The notes under the pieces: model-generated
What the model was told of the DNA's origin: nothing
Databases searched by the model: none
Seen by the model: only the letters and a program-made list of their open reading frames with translations
Position numbers and translations under genes: made by a program
Assembly: GCA_038277395.1 (NCBI GenBank)
Contig: CM076190.1
Coordinates: 232,410,082-232,474,081, forward strand
Source of the DNA: Dryocosmus kuriphilus
Lineage: Eukaryota; Arthropoda; Insecta; Hymenoptera; Cynipidae
Reading direction: 5' to 3'
Length of the DNA stretch: 64,000 nucleotides
Shown: one piece after another, positions 46,845 to 57,000 of the stretch
Numbering within the stretch: position 1 is the first letter of the stretch
How the letters are laid out: every line of letters begins with the position of its first letter

Positions 46845-46930
46845 GCGTAACACATTTTTAACTTTATTGAGATATCATAAGGCCTTGTTTCGAAACTTCT
46901 AATTAGGCAACTTCACCTTCAGCTTCGTAA
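46845..46930 (-). other. Possible terminal exon of an unidentified gene
   Basis: Minus strand: an acceptor-like CTTATTTTTCAG (ends 46931) is followed by TTACGAAGCTGAAGGTGAAG, a stop TAA at 46913-46915 and AATAAA at 46863-46868. One frame would give YEAEGEVA, another TKLKVKLPN. The intron-like flank and this exon are repeated, in plus orientation, at 62880-63090 with an insertion. This is the only place in the window that looks like the end of a cellular gene, but no other exon is found. Confidence 0.3.
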
Positions 46931-47504
46931 CTGAAAAATAAGTATTATTAACACAATCTATTTACCTTACATTATTCACGCGGTTTTAACGTGATTAACA
47001 ATGACTGAACAAAAATTAGCAAAAGAATAATGTATTCGAAGAAAAGTGTGACATATAAAGATCGAAAAGTTTTTTAACTTCTTTAGAAAAAGAAATTCTT
47101 CCACAGAAATATTGAGGAGATACTTTTGTTTGAATATGTGACTCTCTTATGAAAGATTAAATATTTTTCTTAAACTTAATTTTTTCTTCGTTGGAAATTC
47201 ATCGCTTTGTGCTGAAAATTGAATTGTTGTATTTTTGATCTAAAATTATTTCCTTTTGGTTAAAAATTCATCTAAATTATTAAAATATGTTCCATTTCAG
47301 TTAAAAATTAAACTATTCAATTATTTTCTTTTGAATTAATCTTTTTTTTTTAAATATACCACCTACTCACAATTTAGACAAAGTTTCGAGAAAAACTATA
47401 CTTTCAAAAATGATCGTAATTCTCCGATACGAATGTATGGGTTTCTCCCTTACTTTTGATTATTCCTTATAACTATGGAAATTTTCCGTCGGTAACTTGA
47501 AAGT
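46931..47504. other. AT-rich, degenerate TTGAAAATTCA-type repeat
   Basis: From about 47160 to 47340 phrases like GTTGAAAATTC and GGTTAAAAATTCATC recur. No gene. Confidence 0.4.
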
Positions 47505-47519
47505 TTTCGATTATTATTA

Positions 47520-49596
47520 TTGTTTAGCCGTACGAACTCAAAAGTGCATTGCCTCATCTGCCCGAAACCGTCACGCATCTCTATCCTGTGCATCATCCGT
47601 CCAGTTTAAATAATCATATCCTTGCTATTTTAGATCGTACCTTACGTTTTCCTCACATCTGTTTCTCGGGAAGCCTAGAGGTCTCCTACTAATCAGTTTC
47701 CCTCCTAAAACTTGCGCCACTGTTCTTTCGCTGCTCATTCTTGCAACATGTCCCGACCAACTTAACTTACGCGCTTTCATTACACCGTAATATTTACTGA
47801 TCCGTAGAAAGCATGCAGCTTATCATTATGCAGTTTTCTCCATTTACCAGCCTCTTCGTCCCATTATAGGCCATAGATTCTTCTAAGTACTTTATTGTCG
47901 AATACTCGAAACCTGTTCCCTGTCCTTTCACCAGAGCCCACGTTTCTTGCCCATGCATGACGACCGGCATTATTATCGTTTTGTATATCATTACCTTGAT
48001 GTTTCTAGATAGCGATCGCGACTTTAGTAACGTATTTGTTGCATAGTAGCACATATTGCCAACGTGCAGCCGCCCGTTGATTTCCATTTTAATGTTAATG
48101 TCGCTGGTTATGATATTCTCGTTGTACTTAAATTCATTAACTCTTTCAAATTTAATATTTCCGGCCATTAGGTCCCCCTCTTCATTACTTTGTTCTGATC
48201 TGTCGACGGACAAATTTGTTGTCTTTGATTCGCTAACTTCTAAACATATCTTCTTGGCTTTTATGTTCAAGATTTCCGCATTTTTAGCTACCGCTTTTTC
48301 ATCATCCCCGAGTAAGTCGAGATAGTCCATATTTCACAGAATTTATACTATCCCATTGAGGGTTGCACCGAACGGATTCTTGTGTAGTACATTTCTGACC
48401 ACGTATTTTAAATCTAAGTTGAAAAGGATTCACAAAAGCCCACCGCCCTGTTTCAGGCCATCGCGTATCAAAAAATCTTCAAATAAACTTCCGTTTCCGT
48501 GTATTATACCCATGCTGTCTCTTAACCAAACTTCGATAAGTCTAACCAATTTCCTTAGTACACACAAGAACTCTAGAACCAGTACGTTCGTGCGCGTATA
48601 ATAGAGTCGTAAGCTTTTTTGAAGTCGATAAATAGCTGAAGTATTGCTTCATGAGATTCCAATTTCTTTTCTAACAGTTGTCTAATTGTAAATATTTGAT
48701 CGATTTAGATCAGTTGCAGCGGAATCCACACTTGTAATCTACAGTGATTTCCTCAGCAAGAGGGGTTAGACAACTTAAGATTACATTGGGCAGGATCTTG
48801 TAGCACAAAGACACAAGTGAATTTCCCCGATAATTGTGACAGTTCGTTTTTTTCATCGCTTTTAAGTATAAGTATAGTAATTATAGGTATTCCATTCCTC
48901 CGGTATGCGTTCTTTTTCCCAGATTGCGCGTATTCATTTACATATTTTCCTCATGAGCCGAGGGCCCTCATTTTTCATCAGTTCTGACGGTAAGTCGTCA
49001 ATGCCAGCGACTTTGTTATTTTTCAGCTTCTTTATGGCCATTTATATCTCTTTATCTGTAGGCTCATCAATTAGCAGATCAGCAGTGTCGATTTCGCCGA
49101 GATTAACTTGAAATAGGGCTTCGCGTACGTTCGATAGCTCATCGAAATACTTTTCCCATACTTTTAATCTCTCTCTGGCATCATCTACTAGATAGCCATT
49201 TGTGTCCCTCATTACATCCATTCTACTTTGAAAGCCTTTCCTTATAAAATTGATTCCCCTGTACATTACGCGCGTGTTATTTAGTTTATTATGCGTATCT
49301 ATTGCTATTATATTATTCTTCACACTCTCCCTTTTCTTCGATCTGTAAAAACTATTTGTACTTTTACTAATCTCGAGATACTTCTTATGCGTTTGATCGC
49401 ACTTATTTTTTGAAATAATTAGTTTGGCTTCTGTTCGCCTTTCAAGCCATAGCTTGCACATATCGTCGAACCACGGTTTGCTTTTGGTTACTTTCTTTGA
49501 ACCTATAGCACTTCCCGCAGCTGTTTTTGTCGCGTCTTTTATATATCGTCACGGGGTGTCCCGGTCCTCCTCATAATTATCGCTATCGTCTCTCTG
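47520..49596 (-). pseudogene. LINE reverse transcriptase part, decayed
   Basis: Reads in several frames from KPWFDDMCK (about 49470) through KVWEKYFDEL (49170), the fingers region with YKCGFRC (48740), SMGIIHGNG and RDGLKQGGGL (about 48470), the catalytic area where the expected YADD reads YMDYLDLLGDDE (about 48325), and the thumb/C-terminal segments KYLEE and GHVARMSSER-like sequence near 47740. Frameshifts occur near 49040, 48800, 48600, 48330 and 47790. The damaged YxDD motif and the shifts make it inactive. The C-terminus runs to the AAT tail. Confidence 0.75.
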
Positions 49597-49605
49597 TTTT
49601 TGAAG
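49597..49605. other. MULE target-site duplication, left
   Basis: TTTTTGAAG immediately before the MULE start; identical copy at 51704-51712. Confidence 0.85.
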
Positions 49606-49661
49606 GCTGCAGCCGAGTTGCGGCCCGCGGTCAAGAAAATGTCGGAGTTGCGGTCCGCGGT
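49606..49661 (+). repeat. MULE left end with two GAGTTGCGG motifs
   Basis: Two near-identical GAGTTGCGGYCCGCGGTCA motifs starting near 49615 and 49644. Confidence 0.75.
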
Positions 49662-49855
49662 CACTTTCGTCCCAGCTGAGTTTCATCTTGACGTTTCTCC
49701 CCCACTTCACCTCCAAATGAATAAACTTATGAATAAAGTAGGGTTCGGGGTGGTATGGAGTGGAGGTTAATGTTTTCTAATTTCTGAAAAATTTAACAGT
49801 TTCAACGTGTTACTAGTAGGGTGTAGATCTGCGTTCGTTTTGTGCTTGTGATAGT

Positions 49856-51223
49856 TTGTGTTTCGTGCCTTGTTTTCTCCGTCCGCTGTGTAACAAAGCT
49901 AATATAAAAATTGAAAAAATGGTAAGCGAAAAAGGAAAAGATTTATTTATCATTGACGGGTATAAATTTCGTTTTCATAAATTGTTGAAGGACGATCTTC
50001 AACGTTGGCCTTGCTTTAAAAAGTCGTGTAAAGCTTTTCTTAAATTAAACTCGAGTAAAGAAATTGTAGAGAAAAATAATGACCATACTCACGAACCTGA
50101 GAAAGAAAATGTTCTTAATCGGCAAAAATTAATTAATTGTGTGAAACGTAAAGCCGTAGATGACATTTCTCAAAAGCCTTCAAAATTTTTACGTGAAGAA
50201 TTAAAAAATGGTGACGTCGCAACTTTAACTGTTGACGATGTTACTTGCATCCGCAAAAACATCAGTAATGCGCGAAGAACTTTAGTTCCGACGTTACCAA
50301 ATGATCAATTAGACGTTCACGATTCACTAAATAGTATTAAAATTGAAACGAATGAAAACGAAAACTTTTTACTCGTGAATGACAAAGAAAATAATATTAT
50401 TATGTTCTCAATAATTTTAAACCTAACATTTTTGTGCAATTTAGCAATAATTTTTGTCGATGGTACATTCTATAGCTGCCCAAAACAGTTCGGTCAGGTA
50501 TTTACAATTTTCGGATTGCATAATGATTTGTACATATCTCTCGCCTCCTTCCTGCTTAGTGGTAAACAAATTAATTCATACGCACTAGCATTTTCTTATT
50601 TATTATCTGAGTGTAAAAAACTTAATTTGGTCTTTGATCCTAAAACACTTTATGTAGACTTCGAAATTGCCATTCATTCCGCTATACTTAAAGTGTTTCC
50701 AAATTCAATTATTAAAGGTTGTCGGTTTCATTTGGGTCAAAGTTGGTGGAGAAAGATTCAAGAGCTTGGATTGGCTACTCAATATAAAGATAAAAATTCG
50801 GAAATAGGATCATTTGTAAAAAACTTTTTTGGTCTAGCTTTTTTAAATTCATCCGACGTAGAAAATTGTTTTATTGAAGATCTCATGGTTCTCCAACCGT
50901 TAGATGAAAGATTTCAAAAGTTTTGTGGCTATATCTTAGAAAATTATACTCGTATACTGAGTGACTCAACTTTTCCACCACATATTTGGGCTGATTTTTC
51001 TTCAACGACGACGCGGACAACAAACGGTTGTGAATCTTACAATTCAAAATTAAATTCAATGTCTTACACGTCAAAAACAAACATCTTTCTTCTTGTTGAA
51101 GCTTTGAAAGAAGTGCAAATAGATGTCTACATAAAAATGCGAAGTGCTGGAAAGAGGAGGAAAGAGATCTTAGAAATAGAAGCACTTTTAAAACATGATA
51201 TGTTAATGTTGCAAAGCGGTTAA
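49856..51223 (+). CDS. MULE transposase with FLYWCH zinc finger
   Basis: A 455-residue uninterrupted frame encoding a Mutator-like DDE transposase. Residues 30-80 fit a FLYWCH zinc finger (W51, C53, H77/H79 region), likely for DNA binding. Residues about 195-400 are the MULE catalytic domain: D202 in FVDGTF, D268 in YVDFE, the C289..H292 pair in GCRFHLGQ, and E393 in TNGCESYN. All three catalytic residues are present. The start at 49856 is possible, but Met22 (49919) begins a sequence closer to where the domain starts and may be the real one. The C-terminus after about residue 440 is short compared with some relatives. Base composition is AT-rich like the surroundings. With intact ends and target duplication it could be an active autonomous element. 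Confidence 0.88.
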   Translation: MCFVPCFLRPLCNKANIKIEKMVSEKGKDLFIIDGYKFRFHKLLKDDLQRWPCFKKSCKAFLKLNSSKEIVEKNNDHTHEPEKENVLNRQKLINCVKRKAVDDISQKPSKFLREELKNGDVATLTVDDVTCIRKNISNARRTLVPTLPNDQLDVHDSLNSIKIETNENENFLLVNDKENNIIMFSIILNLTFLCNLAIIFVDGTFYSCPKQFGQVFTIFGLHNDLYISLASFLLSGKQINSYALAFSYLLSECKKLNLVFDPKTLYVDFEIAIHSAILKVFPNSIIKGCRFHLGQSWWRKIQELGLATQYKDKNSEIGSFVKNFFGLAFLNSSDVENCFIEDLMVLQPLDERFQKFCGYILENYTRILSDSTFPPHIWADFSSTTTRTTNGCESYNSKLNSMSYTSKTNIFLLVEALKEVQIDVYIKMRSAGKRRKEILEIEALLKHDMLMLQSG

Positions 51224-51703
51224 TATAGTAGATTCGAATTCGTCCGTAAAGTTTCACGTAAATTTTTACCAGTCCTGGTCTTAGCTCAAAGAATTTAAAT
51301 TAATTTAATTTAATTTAAGTTTGGGAAAAAGTTTGCTTATTCCAGATTCAGTTGACAAAAACTATTTCCTACATATTTATACCTTCTTTTATTTTATATT
51401 CTTAATTTAAGTTTGGGAAATAGTTTGCTTATTCCAGACTCAGTTGAGAAAAGCTATTCCCACATTTTTTAAACACGCCGGCGTAGCTAAGAATTTTTAA
51501 AGCTTCACATTGCCAGTCCTCAGCCTGGAAAAAGTGTGAAGGAAAAATGACAGTCGCCGCTTGCGTAAAATCATTGAAAGTTAAAGAGAAAAGTGTGGAG
51601 TAGAGAGAGAAAGAAGGACTGTAGGGGTACGGGACACCTCGGGCCGTAACTAGGATTTTCGACCTCAGGACAACTGACCGCAGGCCGCAACTCGGATGCA
51701 CCA

Positions 51704-51712
51704 TTTTTGAAG
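51704..51712. other. MULE target-site duplication, right
   Basis: TTTTTGAAG immediately after the MULE end. Confidence 0.85.
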
Positions 51713-52608
51713 AGCATCGAAACTATTAGAAATCTTTACTTGATAATTCAATACTTCTGTGTATATTTTAATTTTATCTATATTGAAATGCACTGTTAGC
51801 TCTGGGGCTAGTTTTCTTACTTCTAGCTAGTCTAGATATTTGTTTCACTATCACGAGAATGTGGCCAGAATTTAAATTCGCTCCCCTGTACGATCTTAGA
51901 CCTAGAATATTTGTATGACGTCTTCCGTCAATTAAAACGTTTTAAATCTGATATTGAGTGATGCCATCTGGTGATTTTCAGGTGACCTTGTGTATATTTT
52001 TATGCTTGAAATATGTGCTTCTAACAACGAGGTTCTTCGAAGCTGCAAAGTTTATTACTCTAGTCCCATTAGCATTACTGCATTAATGCAAACTATTGTG
52101 ACCCTATTGTAGGCCTATACATCGGTCCTATTCCAATTCTCGCGTTGAAATATCCCAATAACATTTTTGCGTCTAACGCCGATAACTTGTCAAAAACTTG
52201 TTCGATTGTTTCGTAAGAAAGATGTTTAGTATCTTCGTCTTTGTCCTCGGTAGGGCAGTGCACGCGGATTAGCACCTGTTTGCAGAAATTATCTTTTAGC
52301 ATAAGATATGATAAAAGCTCGTTAATGAATTTCATATTGATAACCGCTTGCGGAATTAGTTTAAATATAATAACCCCTGTCACCAGTTTGCATCCTTTAG
52401 ATCCCCCATAGTGAAAAATGTACTTTTCCTTAGAAATTGATTCGTTCTCGTCCGGCGAGCAGGTTTTTTGAAGAGCTATTATATCAATATCGTATTCCTT
52501 CGTTATCTCCATGAGTTCGCTAAATACGCCAGAATTTATACTACGCGCATTCAGATTTCTCGCCTTAAGATATTTTAGTGTAGTTTTTTGCTTTTGGAAG
52601 TTAACCAT
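51713..52608 (-). pseudogene. LINE apurinic-type endonuclease part, decayed
   Basis: Minus strand. The frame 52608 to 52093 begins near LKARNLNARSINSG and contains DIDIIALQ, YFHYGGSKG-like sequence and LLGYFNARIG, the endonuclease/exonuclease/phosphatase fold of RTE elements (the type often annotated as craniofacial development protein 2-like). The Asp of GDFNA reads Tyr here. After 52093 the sequence continues in another frame (NFAASKNLVVRSTYF, KSPDGITQYQI, SYRGANLNSGHILVIVK), reaching the linker KISNSFDALQK just before the MULE. Several stops and shifts make it inactive. Confidence 0.72.
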
Positions 52609-52660
52609 GATAGTTCTAAGAAAGTCCTCACGTTAGAGATCCCGTTCCGATCGCAGGTGT

Positions 52661-54400
52661 TTCCACCGTCCAGCATCGATAACGCCCGTACCTTCATAGA
52701 TCTAAGTATGGAACCTTTCCAACATTCACAAGGACCGTGTCGACTTGTCGTCAGACACATTACGGTTTCTGCCTCCTATCCTAACGTCCCTCTGCAAGGT
52801 AGTGCACCACACTGGCATCAATACTACGGTGACTCTACAGGCAAATCATTACACAAATCCCTTGCGGACAGTGTCTTCGCTGTGGTGTCCAATGGGGCAG
52901 AAGAATTTCCCCTCACAAGATTTTTTGTTTTGTTTTGGGTAGCCTTTCTAGGTGGATGCACTCTGTGCCTTGGCTTGATAGAACCCACCTATTGCGTATT
53001 GACGCAAAAAGATGAGTTCTCCCAAACCATGGCTGTCGTGTACCTATTTCCTATTTTCTATTTTAACTACTGCTCTTCAGACTGTTTGGAAACCGTTGTG
53101 TAATCACATCCTGCATTTGCTAACTAAGTCTTTCCTATTGTATTTTGAATAGTTTGTCGTAGAAAAAATTTAGTATGGTACACTGTTCTTCAGATATATT
53201 TTTTCTACAGACGATCAAGGTGCAGTGGCATTATTTCTGCCGCAAACATTACTTGTATCTACACAGACGCAGCGAATGAAAGCCAAAGAGAAAAACAAAA
53301 ACCGAATGACGGTCAAACTGTTGCAAATATTCAGAAGAATAAAAAGTATTTCTTAACAAGCAATCCTGGAACGTTTTATCCTGCAATTTCAGGTATACAT
53401 AATTGATAGTATAACAATAGTATTCGTATATTGAGTAGACTAATTTCCCCGTTACCGAAAATTTCGATTCCTTTGGTGTTTTAAAACAAATGAGCATCTC
53501 ACTTATCGACATGAATTTCCTGTTAAGGAGTAATTTCTGTGCCTATAAATAAGGACCATTAATCACCGTTATTGCTTTGTACTCTTTCTGTCAAGTTAGT
53601 TCAAAACGTCATAGGGCGTCCTTCCATCGTGTATGTTTTGAAATGGAACTTACCTTTCTCTTGCTAAAACCATATACATAATGCAATTGTGCTCGGGGTC
53701 ATATTATTTCCATATATTTTCCTTAAAACTTACATAAATTTCTGATAATTTTTATATAATTTTCTTACTTTGTTATTATAACGAATTTATAAATTTATAC
53801 TCATTCCGGATAGAAGTATTTAGACTCAGCTAAATATTCATTGTAAAATGGGAATCGATAAATACGTTAAGTTCTAGTTCTCATAATTTTAACGCATTTT
53901 TCGACTCCTATTGTAATGTCAGAAATTATTTTGGTTAAGTTACTTAGTTCAGAGAGTTTCAATTAGTACTATACAACCGGTGAGCAAATAGAAACGAGCG
54001 CGAATGAAATTCATCAAAACAAGGAAGAATTTGAAGCTGCGATTGCCATTCAAAGCTGAAAAGGTTTCCAAGTAAAAGTCATTGCGTAGTTTTGAGCCGT
54101 ATTGTTTTAAATTGGTGAATTTAAATTTCATTCAATGGTTTTGTCTCCGTTATTATTAATATTTGAAAATTATGTTTTAGTTTTAAGCATGGGCTGGATC
54201 AGGATCAATAAGAAATAACCGCTTATTTTAAAAGATGTCAGAAAGTAAAAAATTGTTTAAGAAATTATTTGGATTGTTTTAAGTCAAAGAATTTGGTGTA
54301 ATATTAACATGACAAATCGTGCTTCAACCTCATGCTGAGCTTCTCGGTACATGAATAAATTCATGTACTGGAAACTGATTTTTACGAGCTCACATCAGTA
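52661..54400. other. No gene recognised; possible LINE 5' part
   Basis: 52661-53100 is less AT-rich and open on both strands, probably 5' leader of the LINE. From 53100 to 54400 I see AT-rich sequence without a supportable gene. Confidence 0.4.
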
Positions 54401-54759
54401 TTATTGAGGCCGTGATTACCCTGGAAAGTCAAAAGATTTTCCCATCAACAGTTAAAAATAATTTACGTGCACTGATGCTCGCAAACACACAGACACAAGC
54501 GATCACGCACTATTCTATTCCTCATTCTGTCACTTATCGTTTCACCTTTGTAAACACTTCCTTTTATTTTTACTCTCTGCTCCTTTCGCGCTTCCCTCCT
54601 TGTGATAATACATGTTTCGTAAGAGCGGCGCGATATCAGGGTACTGCGAGGTTTGTCCGGCTAGGGCTTAATATGTCCAGACGTTTTGGTTTTGTCTTCC
54701 CTTGGACCCTGAATAACTCATCAGGAATGGATTTTTTTGAAAAATATAAACAACAAGGT

Positions 54760-55480
54760 CTTAGGATTTTCACCTGGCTATTCAGTGACGACCTAGGTTT
54801 GATCTTGACCATGACCTTGAAAGTCATATTCAGGTCAAATTCAATTTTTTAAATGGGAAGCCACATTTTTTATTGCGGATTTGAAAAGAGCATGAAATTT
54901 TACGTACAATTATGACCTTTACCGTGTACTTGACCATGAACTTCAAGGTCATTTTAAGGTCAAACTTATTTTTTTCAAATGGAAACTACTACATATTTCT
55001 CATTGTGAATGTGGAAAGAGCAGGAAATTTTATCTTCAGGTTTAGCCTCGAACATGAACTTCAATGTCATTCCAAGGTCACACTTGTTTTTTCAAATGGG
55101 AACCCTCATCTTTTATTGCGGATTTGGAAATTGCAGGAAATTTCACCTTAAAGTGTGACTTTATCCATAATCATGTTCCTGGCCTTGAACTACACTTCCA
55201 AGGCCATTATAAAGAGATTTTTTCAAGAAATTTGAAAAATTCCAGCCACTGTACGGTACCTCCTAGTGATCCCAGTCAGATTTTAGACGATTCTTATTAG
55301 TGCCAGTTTACACCGCATTTGGCGTAAATTGGTTGATTTTTTCAAAATCTTGACCGCCGTCTTTTTTCTGCCATATTGGATTGACATTTTCCAGAAACTG
55401 ATTTCTGATTCGTAATCAGCGACACATAAACACCTCCACATACCAAATTTGGTACAAATTGGTCGACCTTAAAAAATCCT
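54760..55480. repeat. Left satellite arm of DUF4817 transposon
   Basis: Three to four tandem units of about 125-130 bases with GACCTTGAACTTCAAGGTCA, TTTTTTCAAATGGGAA and TTGCGGATTTGGAAAGAGC, followed by CCAGCCACTGTACGGTACC and sequence ending AATTTGGTACAAATTGG. The same pieces occur inverted at 37145-37570 and 38110-38450. Confidence 0.65.
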
Positions 55481-55504
55481 GTCTGCCAAACGTGTAACGT
55501 ACTC

Positions 55505-55742
55505 TAATGTATGCCTTTTGAGGATAATCGAAAAACAGATATTTTTGCTGCTTTGGCCTCTCTAACAATCTTTTTCAAGGTATATAGTGGAATTTTCTTT
55601 TTGGCGCGGTTGCTGCTATTCAATACTCATTTTGAGGATATTCGAAAAACAGTTACTTTCGCTGCGTTAGCACCTCTAACAGTCCTTTCCAGGATTGTTA
55701 GTTGAGTTCTTTTTTGATGGGCGCAATTGCTGTTTCTTGATA
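55505..55742 (+). repeat. 118-bp direct duplication
   Basis: CATTTTGAGGATATTCGAAAAACAG-like blocks at about 55507 and 55630, each continuing with TTTGCTGC, CCTCTAACA and TTTTTTGG-type phrases. It precedes the transposase. Confidence 0.65.
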
Positions 55743-55792
55743 GCTCTTTCTGGTAGTATTTGAAATATGTTGTTTTGTTCCTTTCTTTCACC

Positions 55793-56780
55793 ATGGCTTC
55801 TTTAAGAGAACAAGAGAGAGTTGCTTTATGAATGGTGGGAGGTTGGGGTGATAAATGTAGGTCGTATGACGAAGTAGTGCAGTTATTTATAGAAATATTT
55901 CGAGAAGACTTAACAGGCATTAGAAAATTCACTGATTCTAAAATTATCAGGAGATTTGAAGAAACTGGGACTAACAAGAACTGTCCAAAATCAGGGAGGC
56001 CAAAAACTGAAACCTCAGAAGAGCAGCAAATGGAAGTGGCCCAGTCTTTTGTGGAAGATACGCATTTGACTCTTAGGAGAGCCTCTCAACAGCTTCAAAT
56101 TAATCGAGCATCAATTTTACGGAATATAAGGATCAATAAATCTCACCCTTACAAAATGCACCTTCTTCAAGGAATAAGTGAAGATGATTTTGACCGGCGA
56201 GTTGAATTTTGTGAGAACATGGTGAAAAGAATCGTTCAGAAACCTAATTTTCAGCCACTCATCGTTTTCTCAGATGAATAAACATTTCAAAGTATCGGTG
56301 AAGTCAATCGCCACAATTGCAGATATTGGAGCAATGTAACTTCTGATTGGCTAGGAGAACATCACGCGCAATACACGCAAAAGTTGAATGTTTTGGCAGG
56401 CATTTTAGGGATCGAATGGTAGGACCCTTTTTGATTGACGGAAATTTAGATGGACCGAGATATCCAGAATTACTGCAGCAGCAAATAGTCCCAGCGATTC
56501 AGGAAATAGCTGGTGATGATTTTAATGAGGTTTGGTAACAGCGTGATGGTACACCTGCTCATTTTCAGGTGATTCTGAGAAACTACATATATGTAGTGTT
56601 TAGTAATCTGTAGATATGTCGGAGATGATACTAAGCCACGAGATTCAGAAGACCTAAGACATTAAATATCAATGCTTGCGCTGATATTACACATGATATG
56701 ATAAAAAGAGTGCGATAGAAAATGTTTATGTCCATCTAGGAATCTGCCACTATTCTGGTGGAGCAAATTTTGAACACAGG
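55793..56780 (+). pseudogene. DUF4817-type Tc1/mariner-superfamily transposase, decayed
   Basis: Likely start ATG at 55793 (MASLREQERVAL); an in-frame TGA at 55829-55831 follows, then the frame to 56281 holds the DUF4817 helix-turn-helix (SYDEVVQLFIEIF..), a linker (KSGRPKTE) and a second winged helix (TLRRASQQLQINRASILR). The first catalytic region FSDE is followed at once by a TAA (56279-56281). After a shift, 56347-56538 includes GDRMVGPFLIDGNLDG-like sequence and ends at a TAA before QRDGTPAHF, the second catalytic Asp region. The third-Asp region is deleted near 56590-56630, and the C-terminal tail (to about 56770) is broken. Family placement is from recalled motifs. Confidence 0.7.
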
Positions 56781-57000
56781 TTGAAGCCTTGCCTCAACTG
56801 GCCGGGATCGTCAGCCTGGTGTTAACTGGACGGAACATCTCCTTGCCTTAATTGACTGTGATCGTTTGTCTTGCCTTATCTGGACGGACCATCTCCTCAC
56901 CTTAACTGGCCGGGATCGTTAGCCTTGACATAACTTGCCGGGATCGCTAGCCTTGTCTTAATTGGATGGAACATCTCCTTGCCTTAACTGACTGGGATCG
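56781..57000. repeat. CTTGCCTTAACTGGCCGGGATCG satellite
   Basis: About four units of the same array found at 37735-38130, directly after the transposase tail. It ends abruptly at 57000, where Gypsy RT sequence (minus strand) begins. Confidence 0.7.

Larger units (their letters stand above)
49606..51703 (+). mobile_element. Intact-looking MULE transposon nested in the LINE
   Basis: 2,098 bases between identical 9-base duplications. The ends are inverted copies: left GCTGCAGCCGAGTTGCGG and right, complemented, TGGTGCATCCGAGTTGCGG, continuing CCYGCGGTCA. Each end holds a second internal copy of the GAGTTGCGG.CCGCGGT motif (left near 49643; right near 51645-51655, more diverged), which may be transposase-binding sites. 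A single uninterrupted transposase frame is inside. MULEs are cut-and-paste elements that make 9-base duplications, exactly as seen. Confidence 0.9.
47505..52660 (-). mobile_element. RTE-type non-LTR retrotransposon, split by a MULE
   Basis: Minus strand. The 3' end shows an (AAT)n tail (47505-47522 on plus reads TTATTATTATTG), typical of RTE elements. Endonuclease remains are at 51713-52608 and reverse transcriptase remains at 47520-49596. The coding order resumes across the MULE insertion (49606-51703): the region before and after share the linker between endonuclease and RT. The 5' end is not defined; it may reach about 53100. Confidence 0.75.

Noticed and set aside
52588..53103. 171-codon plus frame with hydrophobic segments
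   Set aside because: Lies antisense to the LINE 5' region; no recognisable family.
54412..54852. 146-codon plus frame
   Set aside because: Runs into the satellite arm of the DUF4817 transposon and has no domain.
55627..55977. 116-codon minus frame
   Set aside because: Antisense to the DUF4817 transposase start.
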